From positions 1 to 64,000 of the forward strand of contig CAMDKI010000005.1 of NCBI GenBank assembly GCA_945901065.1: a DNA stretch of 64,000 nt, read 5' to 3'. The stretch is from Chitinophaga pinensis. GTDB taxonomy: Bacteria > Bacteroidota > Bacteroidia > Chitinophagales > CAIOSU01. This document shows, in pieces, positions 45,687 through 55,399 of the stretch (positions are counted from its first letter, which is position 1; every line of letters begins with the position of its first letter). Under the pieces are notes generated by a model. That model ran no database searches. It was not told the origin of the DNA and saw only the letters and a program-made list of their open reading frames with translations. The position numbers were made by a program, and so were the translations under genes.

Positions 45687-46283
45687 TTATTTGCGAACCC
45701 TAACGCGCACCAATGAGTATTCAGGCATGCGACTTTTTAGCAATTCAAATCCACCGAACAATACGCCAGTAAAGAAAAGATCGCCAAGGGCAGTGGGGCC
45801 GAAAAATGGAATAGCCATAACATAAGTAGTTATAAAGCTCGTTGGTTCTGTGCCATATAGGCCGCTAGCATATACGCCAAAATTGGTAACGATAAAGAAC
45901 AGAACCGAGGCGCTAAACGAAGCTGCTACTAAAGAAATAGGCTTTACGCGGTTCTTTAGCAACATGCCAATTCCTGAAATGGCAATCATACTTCCATATA
46001 CAAAAAACATGGTGTTGTGCAATCCGCTATACTCGTGCAAATTTAATTGGTACAAGCCTTCCAACAATAAATCGCTGAACATCATAGCTACCAAAGGCAA
46101 CAAAAAGGCCAATTTACGATCAGTAAGATATGCACCACCAAATAATGCCATAGCGGCTATCGGTGCAAAATTTGGTGGATGAGGCAATGCACGGGTAATA
46201 CCAGCTACCAACAAAAACACCAAAACGGCCCATGCATTGGGTTTGTTCAACACCGAATTATTATTCATTTTCTCTGAAATCAT
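45687..46283 (-). CDS. DUF6580 family putative transport protein
   Basis: 198 aa (ATG at 46283; a second ATG at 46268 is also possible). Six hydrophobic segments: WAVLVFLLVAGITRALP, FAPIAAMALFGGAYL, LAFLLPLVAMMFSDLLLE, TMFFVYGSMIAISGIGMLL, LVAASFSASVLFFIVTNFGV and FGPTALGDLFFTGVLFGGF. The 'PHPPNFAPIAAMALFGGA' and 'SD' motifs are typical of DUF6580, an ECF-type S-component-like family sometimes linked to cobalt or B12. No cobalamin riboswitch is seen upstream. Confidence 0.82.
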   Translation of the reverse strand: MISEKMNNNSVLNKPNAWAVLVFLLVAGITRALPHPPNFAPIAAMALFGGAYLTDRKLAFLLPLVAMMFSDLLLEGLYQLNLHEYSGLHNTMFFVYGSMIAISGIGMLLKNRVKPISLVAASFSASVLFFIVTNFGVYASGLYGTEPTSFITTYVMAIPFFGPTALGDLFFTGVLFGGFELLKSRMPEYSLVRVRVRK

Positions 46284-46307
46284 CTCAACTCTGATTAGGT
46301 AACCTTA

Positions 46308-46315
46308 CAAAAGTA
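46308..46315 (-). promoter_or_regulatory. -7 promoter element of the DUF6580 gene
   Basis: Minus-strand TACTTTTG, exact TAnnTTTG, 25 nt before the ATG at 46283. Confidence 0.5.
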
Positions 46316-46616
46316 ATAAACGAACAACTAACAAGATAAAAAATAATCAAACACGGAATGTGTATAACCAAAAGTAAGGCATTTAAGTTGTTAAATGAGG
46401 TAAAAAATCTCTCGCTGGCTTCCGTATTGTAAAATAATTAATACTCGTTAGTTAATAGAGGCTATTGCATTTGCGCTTTACGTTGCTTACTTTAGAGAAC
46501 GATTGGGAAACCAGCTATTTATCTGTCAACTTTTTTGTTAACCCCGGAACAATTTTGCACAATAATGCGTAATACAAAACGTATTGTACATAGAACTACA
46601 TAAGTAGCTGGATATC
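46316..46616. other. Divergent intergenic region without recognisable element
   Basis: 301 bp, AT-rich, between two membrane-protein genes. TTTTTTG at 46531-46537 and CAATTTTGC at 46550-46558 loosely resemble -33 and -7 elements for the + gene but with short spacing and one mismatch. No riboswitch, repeat or open frame of note. Confidence 0.4.
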
Positions 46617-47072
46617 ATGGTGGAGCGGATACTGAATTACGGGGCTGTTTATATAGGCAGTATGTTTAAGTTCATCTTTGGGCCTCTTGCTGGCGCAAAG
46701 AATCTTACCGTGTGGGAAACCGCTTTGTTTACCTTCCTAGGGATGATGACCATGGTCTTCTTGTTATCGTTGATGAAAGATGAGTTTCGCCGCAAGCTTA
46801 TTTGGCGTTTCAAACGCGATAAGCGCCTATTTACACGAAAAAACAGACAACTAGTAAGTATGTGGAGCCGTTATGGTTTACGCGGTGTTGCTTTTTTTAC
46901 TCCTTTATTTTTGATGCCTATCGGTGGCTCTATTATTGCCCTTTCTTTCGGGTCAAAGCGCAGCCAAATATTGAAATACATGGCCTTAAGCGCTTTCTTT
47001 TGGAGTATTGTAACCTCTTTTGCTGTGCATCAATTTTATGATGTAGTTACCCACTTTATTGGGGCTAACTAG
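46617..47072 (+). CDS. Small membrane protein, possibly small multidrug-export/DedA-like
   Basis: 151 aa, three TM segments: about 31-50 (WETALFTFLGMMTMVFLLSL), 88-110 (GLRGVAFFTPLFLMPIGGSIIAL) and 121-140 (YMALSAFFWSIVTSFAV). The highly basic loop between TM1 and TM2 (KDEFRRKLIWRFKRDKRLF) is cytoplasmic by the positive-inside rule. The YGLRGVAFFTPLFLMPIGG stretch recalls the 'G..G.f..P.....GG' re-entrant motif of SNARE-associated/COG2426 families; this is a weak resemblance. No cotranscribed partner. Confidence 0.65.
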   Translation: MVERILNYGAVYIGSMFKFIFGPLAGAKNLTVWETALFTFLGMMTMVFLLSLMKDEFRRKLIWRFKRDKRLFTRKNRQLVSMWSRYGLRGVAFFTPLFLMPIGGSIIALSFGSKRSQILKYMALSAFFWSIVTSFAVHQFYDVVTHFIGAN

Positions 47073-47083
47073 CTTTTAAATCT

Positions 47084-47413
47084 TTACCACTCCTCAAAGC
47101 CAACTTTAAAGCTAAACTGATCGCCGAGGGTACTGGTGAGTATATCCTTTACTTCTTTGGCTAATGGCAAATCATTTTCTTTTGCAGCTTTCAACATGGT
47201 TTCATCTGGCTTGTGGTAAGCAGTTAGTTTTATCAAGTACTGGGTATCATCGGTTTGCAGGGTTTCTAGGGTAAGGTTAAACGGCTCGCCGTTCACATCT
47301 TCAAACTCGTCCATATCCAGTATGCCTAGCACTTTTTTGAACAAGGCGTTGTCTTGCTCTGATATGCTTCCTTTCTTCTTCGTAATAGTTAATAGCGCTC
47401 CAGAATAACTCAT
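47084..47413 (-). CDS. Hypothetical cytoplasmic protein
   Basis: 109 aa from ATG at 47413 (MSYSGALLTITKKKGS). Acidic, alpha/beta: EQDNALFKKVLGILDM, FNLTLETLQTDDTQYLIKLT, ETMLKAAKENDLPLAKEVKDIL, FSFKVGFEEW. No domain recognised; no signal peptide. Convergent with the membrane gene ending at 47072. Confidence 0.6.
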   Translation of the reverse strand: MSYSGALLTITKKKGSISEQDNALFKKVLGILDMDEFEDVNGEPFNLTLETLQTDDTQYLIKLTAYHKPDETMLKAAKENDLPLAKEVKDILTSTLGDQFSFKVGFEEW

Positions 47414-47523
47414 TGCTGCAGGTTTGTTTAATAGCAATTTAGCGAAAAGGTGTGAGAAATTCGAGTTTTTTGCGTTCCCAAAGTCAATATTTCACTAGGG
47501 CTAAATGCAGTTAACTAAAACAA

Positions 47524-47551
47524 GGAAAGGCGCCCTAAAGAGCGCCTTTCC
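47524..47551 (-). terminator. GC-rich hairpin downstream of gcvP
   Basis: GGAAAGGCGC-CCTAAAGA-GCGCCTTTCC, 10-bp perfect stem with 8-nt loop, 61 nt beyond the gcvP stop. Not followed by a strong U-run on the minus strand, so it may be a stabilising 3' stem rather than a classical terminator. Confidence 0.6.
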
Positions 47552-47576
47552 ATATCCAATCATATATTGTCATTAG

Positions 47577-47610
47577 TCAATCGTACATCGTAAATCGCCC
47601 TTCGTAAATC
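47577..47610. repeat. TCGTAC-type word repeat after gcvP
   Basis: TCAATCGTACATCGTAAATC-GCCCTTCGTAAATC. On the minus strand it reads GATTTACGAAGGGCGATTTACGATGTACGA directly after the gcvP stop. Same word family as 17574-17606 and 50640-50716. Confidence 0.65.
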
Positions 47611-47611
47611 A

Positions 47612-50545
<2,934 letters not shown>

Positions 50546-50575
50546 TGGAGGAAGAGTTTTGCTGCGTTATGAGTG

Positions 50576-50583
50576 CAAATTTA
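50576..50583 (-). promoter_or_regulatory. -7 promoter element of gcvP
   Basis: Minus-strand TAAATTTGC, exact TAnnTTTG(C), 31 nt before the GTG start. No tandem glycine-riboswitch fold seen in the upstream 600 nt. Confidence 0.55.
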
Positions 50584-50639
50584 CCACATAAACAGCAAAT
50601 TGTAGGATTTGGTTTGCACTTGTGTGGATAACCATTGTT

Positions 50640-50716
50640 GAGGTACGATTTTCGATTGACGAGGTACGATTTTAAATAGCATTTTTGGTACGATGTACGA
50701 GGTACGAAGTACGATG
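50640..50716. repeat. TACGA word repeat upstream of gcvP
   Basis: AGGTACGATTTTCGATTGAC-GAGGTACGAT, then GGTACGATGTACGAGGTACG-AAGTACGATG. Minus-strand reading (TCGTACCTCGTACATCGTAC) leads toward the gcvP start. At least six TACGA cores at irregular spacing. Confidence 0.65.
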
Positions 50717-51219
50717 TGATTGGATTTGTGATTTATAACAGTGCTCCGTGCTTCAGGTAGGGTAGTGGTGATTATTGTCAACTCCCTCGCCGTTGTTCCG
50801 CTTCTGGGTTTTGTCGTGCACGAAGTGAGGTTTGGCGAGGGTTGTGTTGTGGCAGACCACCCCCATGAACCGGTGAAGCTGAATAAACCATAGTTTTGTC
50901 GTCCAGGAAGTGAGTATTGGTGAGGGTTTCGGGGCTGTGAAGTTGTGAAAATGTAAGTGTTTGATTGTGTGCAGGTTGTGAGGTTTTCTTTCGTAATTAT
51001 CTGATTTACAACTGATTGTGTTTGTGAATATTTAACCTGCACCGACCACTAATGCAGTGCACCCCAAATACCGCTGATTATTGGCATTGCGTCTAGTAGT
51101 CGCACGAAGCACGAGCTGGTTTTTGTGGTTGGGTAGGGCAGTGGCAGTGCGCTTTGGGGTATTCGTCAGACTGCTTGTTGCGGGTTTAAATTATGGTAAT
51201 CAACATAACCCCATTTATT
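50717..51219. other. Degenerate repeat-derived intergenic DNA
   Basis: No credible gene. Two diverged direct copies of GTTTTGTCGT-(GC/CC)-A-(C/G)-GAAGTGAG...TTGG-(C/T)-GAGGGTT at about 50809-50843 and 50893-50927 (spacing 84), a GGTAGGGTAGTGG run at 50756-50768 like the end of the 53-bp repeat, and the first 53-bp repeat copy. An open frame across it on the minus strand is composed of these repeats. Confidence 0.55.
51091..51143 (+). repeat. 53-bp direct repeat, copy 1
   Basis: Begins GTCTAGTAGTCGCACGAAGC and ends GGTTGGGTAGGGCAGTG; 51 of 53 bases are identical to copy 2 at 51799-51851, 708 bp away, with sharp boundaries. Lies beyond the stop of the orphan gene 51220-51594. Confidence 0.88.
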
Positions 51220-51594
51220 TTATTCTTCTCGGGGCTTGGAAAATGTGAATCTTAACCATTTCTGGCCATGTTTCCAATAAAGAGTATCCGAGAAGGCGGC
51301 TTTCACTATGCTATCTCCCTTTTCAACAGAGTCTTCAAATTCAGTACTATGATTTAATTTTTTATTTATGAGTGGATGAAACTCATATTCTTTGCCATCC
51401 TCCATTTTTAATTTAGCACCAACTTTACCTGCTGCACTTACAGAATCAACTATTCCAACAATATTCGCTTCGTTAAAAGCTTTAAAGCGTTCACGATATT
51501 CTTTATTACCACATATATCAATAATTATCATTAAAATAATTAAGCAAACTAGATAAATCAAAAATCCAATTCTGGCTATTTTATTATTATCCAT
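51220..51594 (-). CDS. Orphan membrane-anchored hypothetical protein
   Basis: 124 aa. One N-terminal TM helix (about 8-26, IGFLIYLVCLIILMIIIDIC), probably uncleaved, then a small beta-rich domain (NIVGIVDSVSAAGKVGAKLK, DGKEYEFHPLI, GDSIVKAAFSDTLYWKHGQK, WLRFTF). No family recognised; the domain reads like a small OB/SH3-like 'hydrophobic strand + DG turn' unit. The gene is visibly more AT-rich than its neighbours and lies between the 53-bp direct repeats, hinting at recent acquisition. Confidence 0.65.
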   Translation of the reverse strand: MDNNKIARIGFLIYLVCLIILMIIIDICGNKEYRERFKAFNEANIVGIVDSVSAAGKVGAKLKMEDGKEYEFHPLINKKLNHSTEFEDSVEKGDSIVKAAFSDTLYWKHGQKWLRFTFSKPREE

Positions 51595-51798
51595 TTATAA
51601 ATTATTTATACATTAAAATCCCCTTTATGTCGTATCGCCTTCCCCCCATCTGGCGCGAGCATTTGGGGCTGTTGCACAACGCACAATTTAGTGTGGTTAA
51701 CTGGAAATAAAAAATTGCCTCGCATGTATTAACTTAAAGGTATGAAAGGCACGAAAAGATACAGTAAAAGCTTTTCACCCGCTTCCAGCTCTCGGAAC

Positions 51799-51851
51799 GT
51801 CTAGTGGTCGCACGAAGCACGAGCTGGGTTTTGTGGTTGGGTAGGGCAGTG
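51799..51851 (+). repeat. 53-bp direct repeat, copy 2
   Basis: Same element as 51091-51143, two mismatches. Its last bases are also the first codon of the remaining T9SS fragment, so the repeat marks the breakpoint where the upstream gene was lost. Confidence 0.88.
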
Positions 51852-51977
51852 CTGACCCACCTTGCACCCGGGCAGCAAACCATCGTTTGGGATGGGCAGC
51901 AAGTGCCACAAGGCGTGTACTTTTATAAAATAAACGCCCAAAGCGGCCTAGCCAGCGGTAAGTTGGTAAAGCAATAA
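51849..51977 (+). pseudogene. Remnant of a T9SS-exported protein (C-terminal sorting domain only)
   Basis: 42 codons in frame to TAA: VLTHLAPGQQTIVWDG, then QQVPQGVYFYKINAQSGLAS and GKLVKQ. This is the end of a type A T9SS sorting domain: 'L..G.h.i.WDG....G.Yf.ki...g...gkl.k'. No start codon or signal peptide; the frame runs back into the 53-bp repeat and then stops being protein-like. An intact terminator follows at 52001. The original gene lost everything except about the last 40 residues. Confidence 0.82.
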
Positions 51978-52000
51978 ACACACCCTACACATAATATCCC

Positions 52001-52037
52001 AAAGCCGTTGCCAACCATAATTGGCAACGGCTTTTTT
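52001..52037 (+). terminator. Strong terminator after the T9SS remnant
   Basis: AAAGCCGTTGCCAA-CCATAA-TTGGCAACGGCTTTTTT: 14-bp perfect stem, 6-nt loop, T-run. Well preserved although its gene is not. Confidence 0.93.
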
Positions 52038-52177
52038 ATTGGCCAAAGGGCTACCTGCAAATACAATTTAGTATTGGAAGACTTGATAGGATAAAAATTT
52101 AATCAATTGAAATACAATTGATAGTAGCAGTATTATAAAATTATTTTAACTTCTACTTGCGAAGAATAAAACACAGC

Positions 52178-52262
52178 CTTAAATTAGTAATTAGTTGATT
52201 AGTTGATTAGTTGATTGGTTGATTGGTCCATGGTCCATAGTCCATGGTCCATAGTCCATGGT
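52178..52262. repeat. GTTGATTA and TCCATGG word repeats
   Basis: Tandem TTAGTTGATTAGTTGATTAG/TTGATTGGTTGATTGG (52184-52227) followed by four TCCATGG/TCCATAG units (52227-52260). GT-rich 'after-gene' strand form. Confidence 0.8.
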
Positions 52263-52267
52263 TGATA

Positions 52268-52319
52268 GCTTGCCTCGCCTCAGGCGAGGGTTGATAGCTT
52301 GCCTCGCCTTGGGCGAGGG
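52268..52319. repeat. Two palindromic CTCGCCT-AGGCGAG modules
   Basis: Two units GCTTGCCTCGCCTCAGGCGA(GGG) and GCTTGCCTCGCCTTGGGCGA(GGG), 29 bp apart, embedded in GTTGATA words. Each contains the palindrome CCTCGCC-(TC/TT)-RGGCGAGG. Same module at 53384-53435, 33038-33053 and, altered, near 184-199. Confidence 0.8.
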
Positions 52320-52329
52320 TTATCAGTTA

Positions 52330-52458
52330 TCTTTTATTTTTCATCTGTCATTTCTTATTTACTATCTCTCATTTCCATTCTCTCATTTATTGTTTTTCAT
52401 TTCCAAATTTTCAAATTCTCAAATTTCCAAATTCCCTAATTACCAAATTACCCCAAAC
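52330..52458. repeat. Pyrimidine-rich word repeats leading to a start codon
   Basis: TTTCATCTGTCATTTC, CTCTCATTTCCATTCTCTCA, then TTTCCAAATTTTCAAATTCTC, CAAATTACCAAATTACCCC; ends 3-8 nt before the ATG at 52461. The 'before-gene' strand form of the word families. Confidence 0.75.
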
Positions 52459-52460
52459 CT

Positions 52461-53345
52461 ATGCCCCGCCCACCCAAAATCAATCGGGAGATATTGCAAA
52501 TCTTCCGCAATCTGGTTAAAGAAGAAAACCTATTGTTGGCCTGTACCGACGAAGACATGGTGATGATGCTGAACGAAGAGTTGTTTGTGGAGCACCGCAT
52601 TAGCTACCGCACGTTTCAGCGCTACAAAAGCCGTGCCCTGCGGCAAATGCCCATACCCGATGCCGACCCACTGTATATCGATTTGTTTACTATCCTGCGC
52701 ACAGGTTATGTGCGGCTGCGCCAGCAATTGCTCGGTGCGGTTATAAAAGACAATATTGGCTGCAAGCGATACATGTGGATTCTGGAGCGGAAATTTAAGG
52801 AATGGAACCTGCGCTGGGTAGCTCCCGAAGTGGAGCTGGCCGAAAACCCTGAGGAAGCCATTGTAGAGGATACCGATAATTACCCAACCTTAACGGGCAC
52901 TTACTACGACCTGAACCTGGATGTGCGCCCTAAAGACATTGCGCCTGTTGATAATGCCATTTTTCATGGTTATGTAATACCCAACCCTGACTACCAGGGC
53001 GAAGAAAACGATACCACGCGTGCCATAAAGGCGATGTGCGAGTTTATGGAGGAGAATAAACTACCCGAAGAAGAGCATCTTAAGCTATTGGCGCAGCGTG
53101 GTGCCGAAACGGAAAAGCGCTTGGCCGCAAAACGCCAGCAAGAGGCCGAGCTGACAGCACAAGAGGCCAAGTTGCCGCCGGCTAGTCCGCACCCGATGCG
53201 CACCAAGGAGCAGAGAATGTTGAGTAACCCGCGGAGGGGGCTGTTTACAAAAATTAAAACCAGTGCAGGCCAGTTGTACGAGGAAACACCAGAGAGTATG
53301 ACCTGCGAGCCGTTTGCCACCGACGGAACACTGGCAAAGTGGTAG
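52461..53345 (+). CDS. Hypothetical protein, possibly terminase-small-subunit-like DNA-binding
   Basis: 294 aa. N-terminal MPRPPKINREILQIFRNLV and a helix-rich region with RISYRTFQRYKSRAL (about 47-61), which reads like an HTH recognition segment. Then LRTGYVRLRQQLLGAVI and RYMWILERKFKEWNL (about 98-112), a pattern like the 'aaiw.Lk.rfpeeW' segment of phage terminase small subunits. Residues about 200-245 are a charged coiled coil (EEEHLKLLAQRGAETEKRLA). The C-terminus is basic and low complexity. No other phage gene is nearby. It stands alone between palindromic repeat blocks. Function unproven. Confidence 0.6.
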   Translation: MPRPPKINREILQIFRNLVKEENLLLACTDEDMVMMLNEELFVEHRISYRTFQRYKSRALRQMPIPDADPLYIDLFTILRTGYVRLRQQLLGAVIKDNIGCKRYMWILERKFKEWNLRWVAPEVELAENPEEAIVEDTDNYPTLTGTYYDLNLDVRPKDIAPVDNAIFHGYVIPNPDYQGEENDTTRAIKAMCEFMEENKLPEEEHLKLLAQRGAETEKRLAAKRQQEAELTAQEAKLPPASPHPMRTKEQRMLSNPRRGLFTKIKTSAGQLYEETPESMTCEPFATDGTLAKW

Positions 53346-53503
53346 TTGGTAATTGGTTATTGGTTATTGGTTATTTGTTTATTGCTTGCCTCGCCTTGGG
53401 CGAGGGTTATTTGCTTGCCTCGCCTTGGGCGAGGGTTGATTCGTCATCTGTAATCTGTCATTTCTCATTTCTCATCTGTCATCTCTCATCTGTCATTTCT
53501 CCT
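53346..53503. repeat. Word repeats and two palindromic modules between convergent genes
   Basis: TTGGTAATTGGTTATTGGTT then ATTGGTTATTTG (53346-53380) after the + stop; two GCTTGCCTCGCCTTGGGCGA modules (53384-53406, 53413-53435); then CATCTGTCATTTCTCATTTC and CATCTCTCATCTGTCATT up to the minus-strand stop at 53504. The minus-strand reading of the latter is the 'after-gene' form GAAATGACAGATGAGAG. Confidence 0.8.
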
Positions 53504-55294
53504 TTAAACGATTCCCATATTTTTCATTAACAGGCTGGCGTTGAAGTTTTGGGTAATGCCGTTGTGAAGTTTATAGTCGAAGTGCATTTGGTTGCCGTCA
53601 ATCACAATTTCGAAGCATTGGTTGCGCACATGGCCCGGGTGGCGTGCTTCCAGTTCGCCCAGTTCCAAATCGTGCGTAGCCACCATACCCGATGCGCCAA
53701 GCGCCAATAGGCGCTCAATGAGTGCTTCTGAGCCCAAGTGTTGGTCGGTGCTGTTGGTGCCTTTGAGTATTTCATCCAATAGGATGAAGTACTTCTTGCC
53801 CGCCTCCAAATCCTTTACAATGGCTTGCAGGCGTTTCAATTCGGCAAAGAAATACGATTCGTGCTTTTGCAGCGAGTCGGTGGTGCGCATGCTGGTGTAC
53901 ATTTCCATAGGCACAAAACGGAAGCTTTGGGCGCAAACCGGTGCGCCAGCGCAGGCCAAAGCCATGTTGATGCCAACTGCCCGTAGGAAGGTGCTTTTAC
54001 CCGCCATATTGGCTCCAGTTATGAGTATTATGTATCCCGAAGTGGGAATGCTTAAGTTGTTGGTAATGCGCTCGTTATCGTTCAGTAGCGGATGCCCCAG
54101 TTCAATGGCTTCTAATTGAAAATCATTGGTTTCGGGCGTCGGGAAAGCAAAGTTGGGTTTGTTGTAGTGCAGGTTGGCTAGGCTCAGCAAGGCATCGAAC
54201 TCGCCAGCAACTTCAAACCATTGCGCTAGGGCAGAGCGGTGCTGTTTTTTCCAACGTTCTAGCCGCAGGGCATTTTGCAAATCCCATTGTGCGAGGCCAT
54301 TAGTAACGATATAGCCCGGTAAGTTTCGGCGGCTCTCGAGGCTATCGGTAATACGCGAAAGCGAACGGAAGTAGGCACTTGCCGGCTCTTTGCCCGTAAT
54401 TATGCGTTGTTGCAATTGCTGCAGCAGCGCTGATTTGAACTCCTGCTGCTCGATAATGCTCAACAGGCGGGCATATTTTTTAAGCAAATCGTGGCGGCCG
54501 CTTACTTGATCCATTACTTGGCTCACTTTCTTGAAATAAACACCGGCATAAGCCAGCATCCCAAAGAAAATAGCTGCAGTAATTTCAGCCGAAAGCACTC
54601 CCACCGAGGTGGCCACGATGCTGCCAACCACTGCCAATGGGCCCAAAATGGTCAGCACCCTAACATCAATGCGTTTCAAAAACCATTCGGGCTCTTGCAG
54701 CCAAGTATTGAGTTGTTGTCGTGCATTGGTTTTTTCGGGGCTCATCATGCCATAAGCCTGAAAGTCTTGCCTTATATCAAGTAGTGCGGCAAGCTCCTTG
54801 ATGGCTTCTTGGCGTTGCAATATATCTTGCCTATCAATGGTTGGGTTGGTAAGCCAATGGGCAAGGGTTTCGCTGCCTTGCGGGCACACGGTGCGGTTTA
54901 GCCACTGAAACAACGAGCCGTCGCCAAACAAGTCCAAATCGAGCGCATAGGGGTGAGCGGGGTTTAAAAATTCTTTGCCTGTAGCAAACGCTTCATACTG
55001 CCCATTAAGCGCGGCGGTTTCCAAAGTATTAATGGCAGCCAGTTGTTGGTAATAATTAAATTGTTCATCGGCATTGCCTTGTAGTTTCATGAGCCACAAA
55101 AACGGCACAATAGCAATAAACACTATGCCAAAAATGGCCGCCGCACCTGCCGACCAAAAATACCACAACATGAAAGCTGCCAATAAAAACAACACCAAAC
55201 GCGCCATTGCCAACGAATTACTTTTGTTTTTTTGTGCTTCGGCAAGTTTTGTAAACGCTCTGGTGCGTTGCAGGTATGTTTCATCAATGTTCAT
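53504..55294 (-). CDS. Membrane-anchored MutS-like ATPase
   Basis: 596 aa from ATG at 55294 (MNIDETYLQRTRAF). Two N-terminal TM helices (about 31-47 and 52-69) and a second pair (about 214-234 and 238-255: LTILGPLAVVGSIVATSVGV, ITAAIFFGMLAYAGVYF). Helical MutS core/lever region between, then a MutS ATPase domain: Walker A GANMAGKST (427-435), MRTTDSLQKHESYFFAEL, Walker B ILLDEILKGTNSTD, ATHDLELGELE. No MutS mismatch-recognition domain I and no Smr domain. Related to the MutS domain-V family found in Bacteroidota; the role is unknown and the membrane location argues against ordinary mismatch repair. A TATTTTTG box ends 5 nt before the ATG. Confidence 0.88.
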   Translation of the reverse strand: MNIDETYLQRTRAFTKLAEAQKNKSNSLAMARLVLFLLAAFMLWYFWSAGAAAIFGIVFIAIVPFLWLMKLQGNADEQFNYYQQLAAINTLETAALNGQYEAFATGKEFLNPAHPYALDLDLFGDGSLFQWLNRTVCPQGSETLAHWLTNPTIDRQDILQRQEAIKELAALLDIRQDFQAYGMMSPEKTNARQQLNTWLQEPEWFLKRIDVRVLTILGPLAVVGSIVATSVGVLSAEITAAIFFGMLAYAGVYFKKVSQVMDQVSGRHDLLKKYARLLSIIEQQEFKSALLQQLQQRIITGKEPASAYFRSLSRITDSLESRRNLPGYIVTNGLAQWDLQNALRLERWKKQHRSALAQWFEVAGEFDALLSLANLHYNKPNFAFPTPETNDFQLEAIELGHPLLNDNERITNNLSIPTSGYIILITGANMAGKSTFLRAVGINMALACAGAPVCAQSFRFVPMEMYTSMRTTDSLQKHESYFFAELKRLQAIVKDLEAGKKYFILLDEILKGTNSTDQHLGSEALIERLLALGASGMVATHDLELGELEARHPGHVRNQCFEIVIDGNQMHFDYKLHNGITQNFNASLLMKNMGIV

Positions 55295-55298
55295 GACG

Positions 55299-55306
55299 CA
55301 AAAATA
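55299..55306 (-). promoter_or_regulatory. -7 promoter element almost touching a start codon
   Basis: Minus-strand TATTTTTGC, identical to the secA and ndk boxes, 5 nt upstream of the ATG at 55294. The expected transcription start would coincide with the start codon (leaderless mRNA). Confidence 0.5.
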
Positions 55307-55399
55307 TGCAAATACCCTGCACCAATTATATATTTTCAAAAATGGAATGTTTTCACTGGGTTTTGCGTTATCCTAGGTGGTTCGTAATTGAAGCTAGGT

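Noticed and set aside
46284..46500. Cobalamin riboswitch upstream of the DUF6580 gene
   Set aside because: No B12-box-like sequence or long structured leader; the promoter box is only 25 nt from the ATG.
50581..51042. Minus-strand open frame of 153 codons upstream of gcvP
   Set aside because: Composed of the intergenic repeat families (TACGA words and the TTTTGTCGT copies), rich in Ser/Thr/Gln with no domain or consistent start; it also spans the gcvP promoter.
50584..51090. Glycine riboswitch upstream of gcvP
   Set aside because: No tandem aptamer core or expression-platform hairpin visible; sequence consists of degenerate repeats.
51775..51981. Minus-strand 68-codon frame
   Set aside because: It is antisense to the 53-bp repeat and the T9SS remnant, whose plus-strand reading is clearly protein-like.
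52461..53345. Prophage remnant
   Set aside because: Only one gene with weak terminase-small-subunit resemblance; no large terminase, portal, integrase or attachment repeats.
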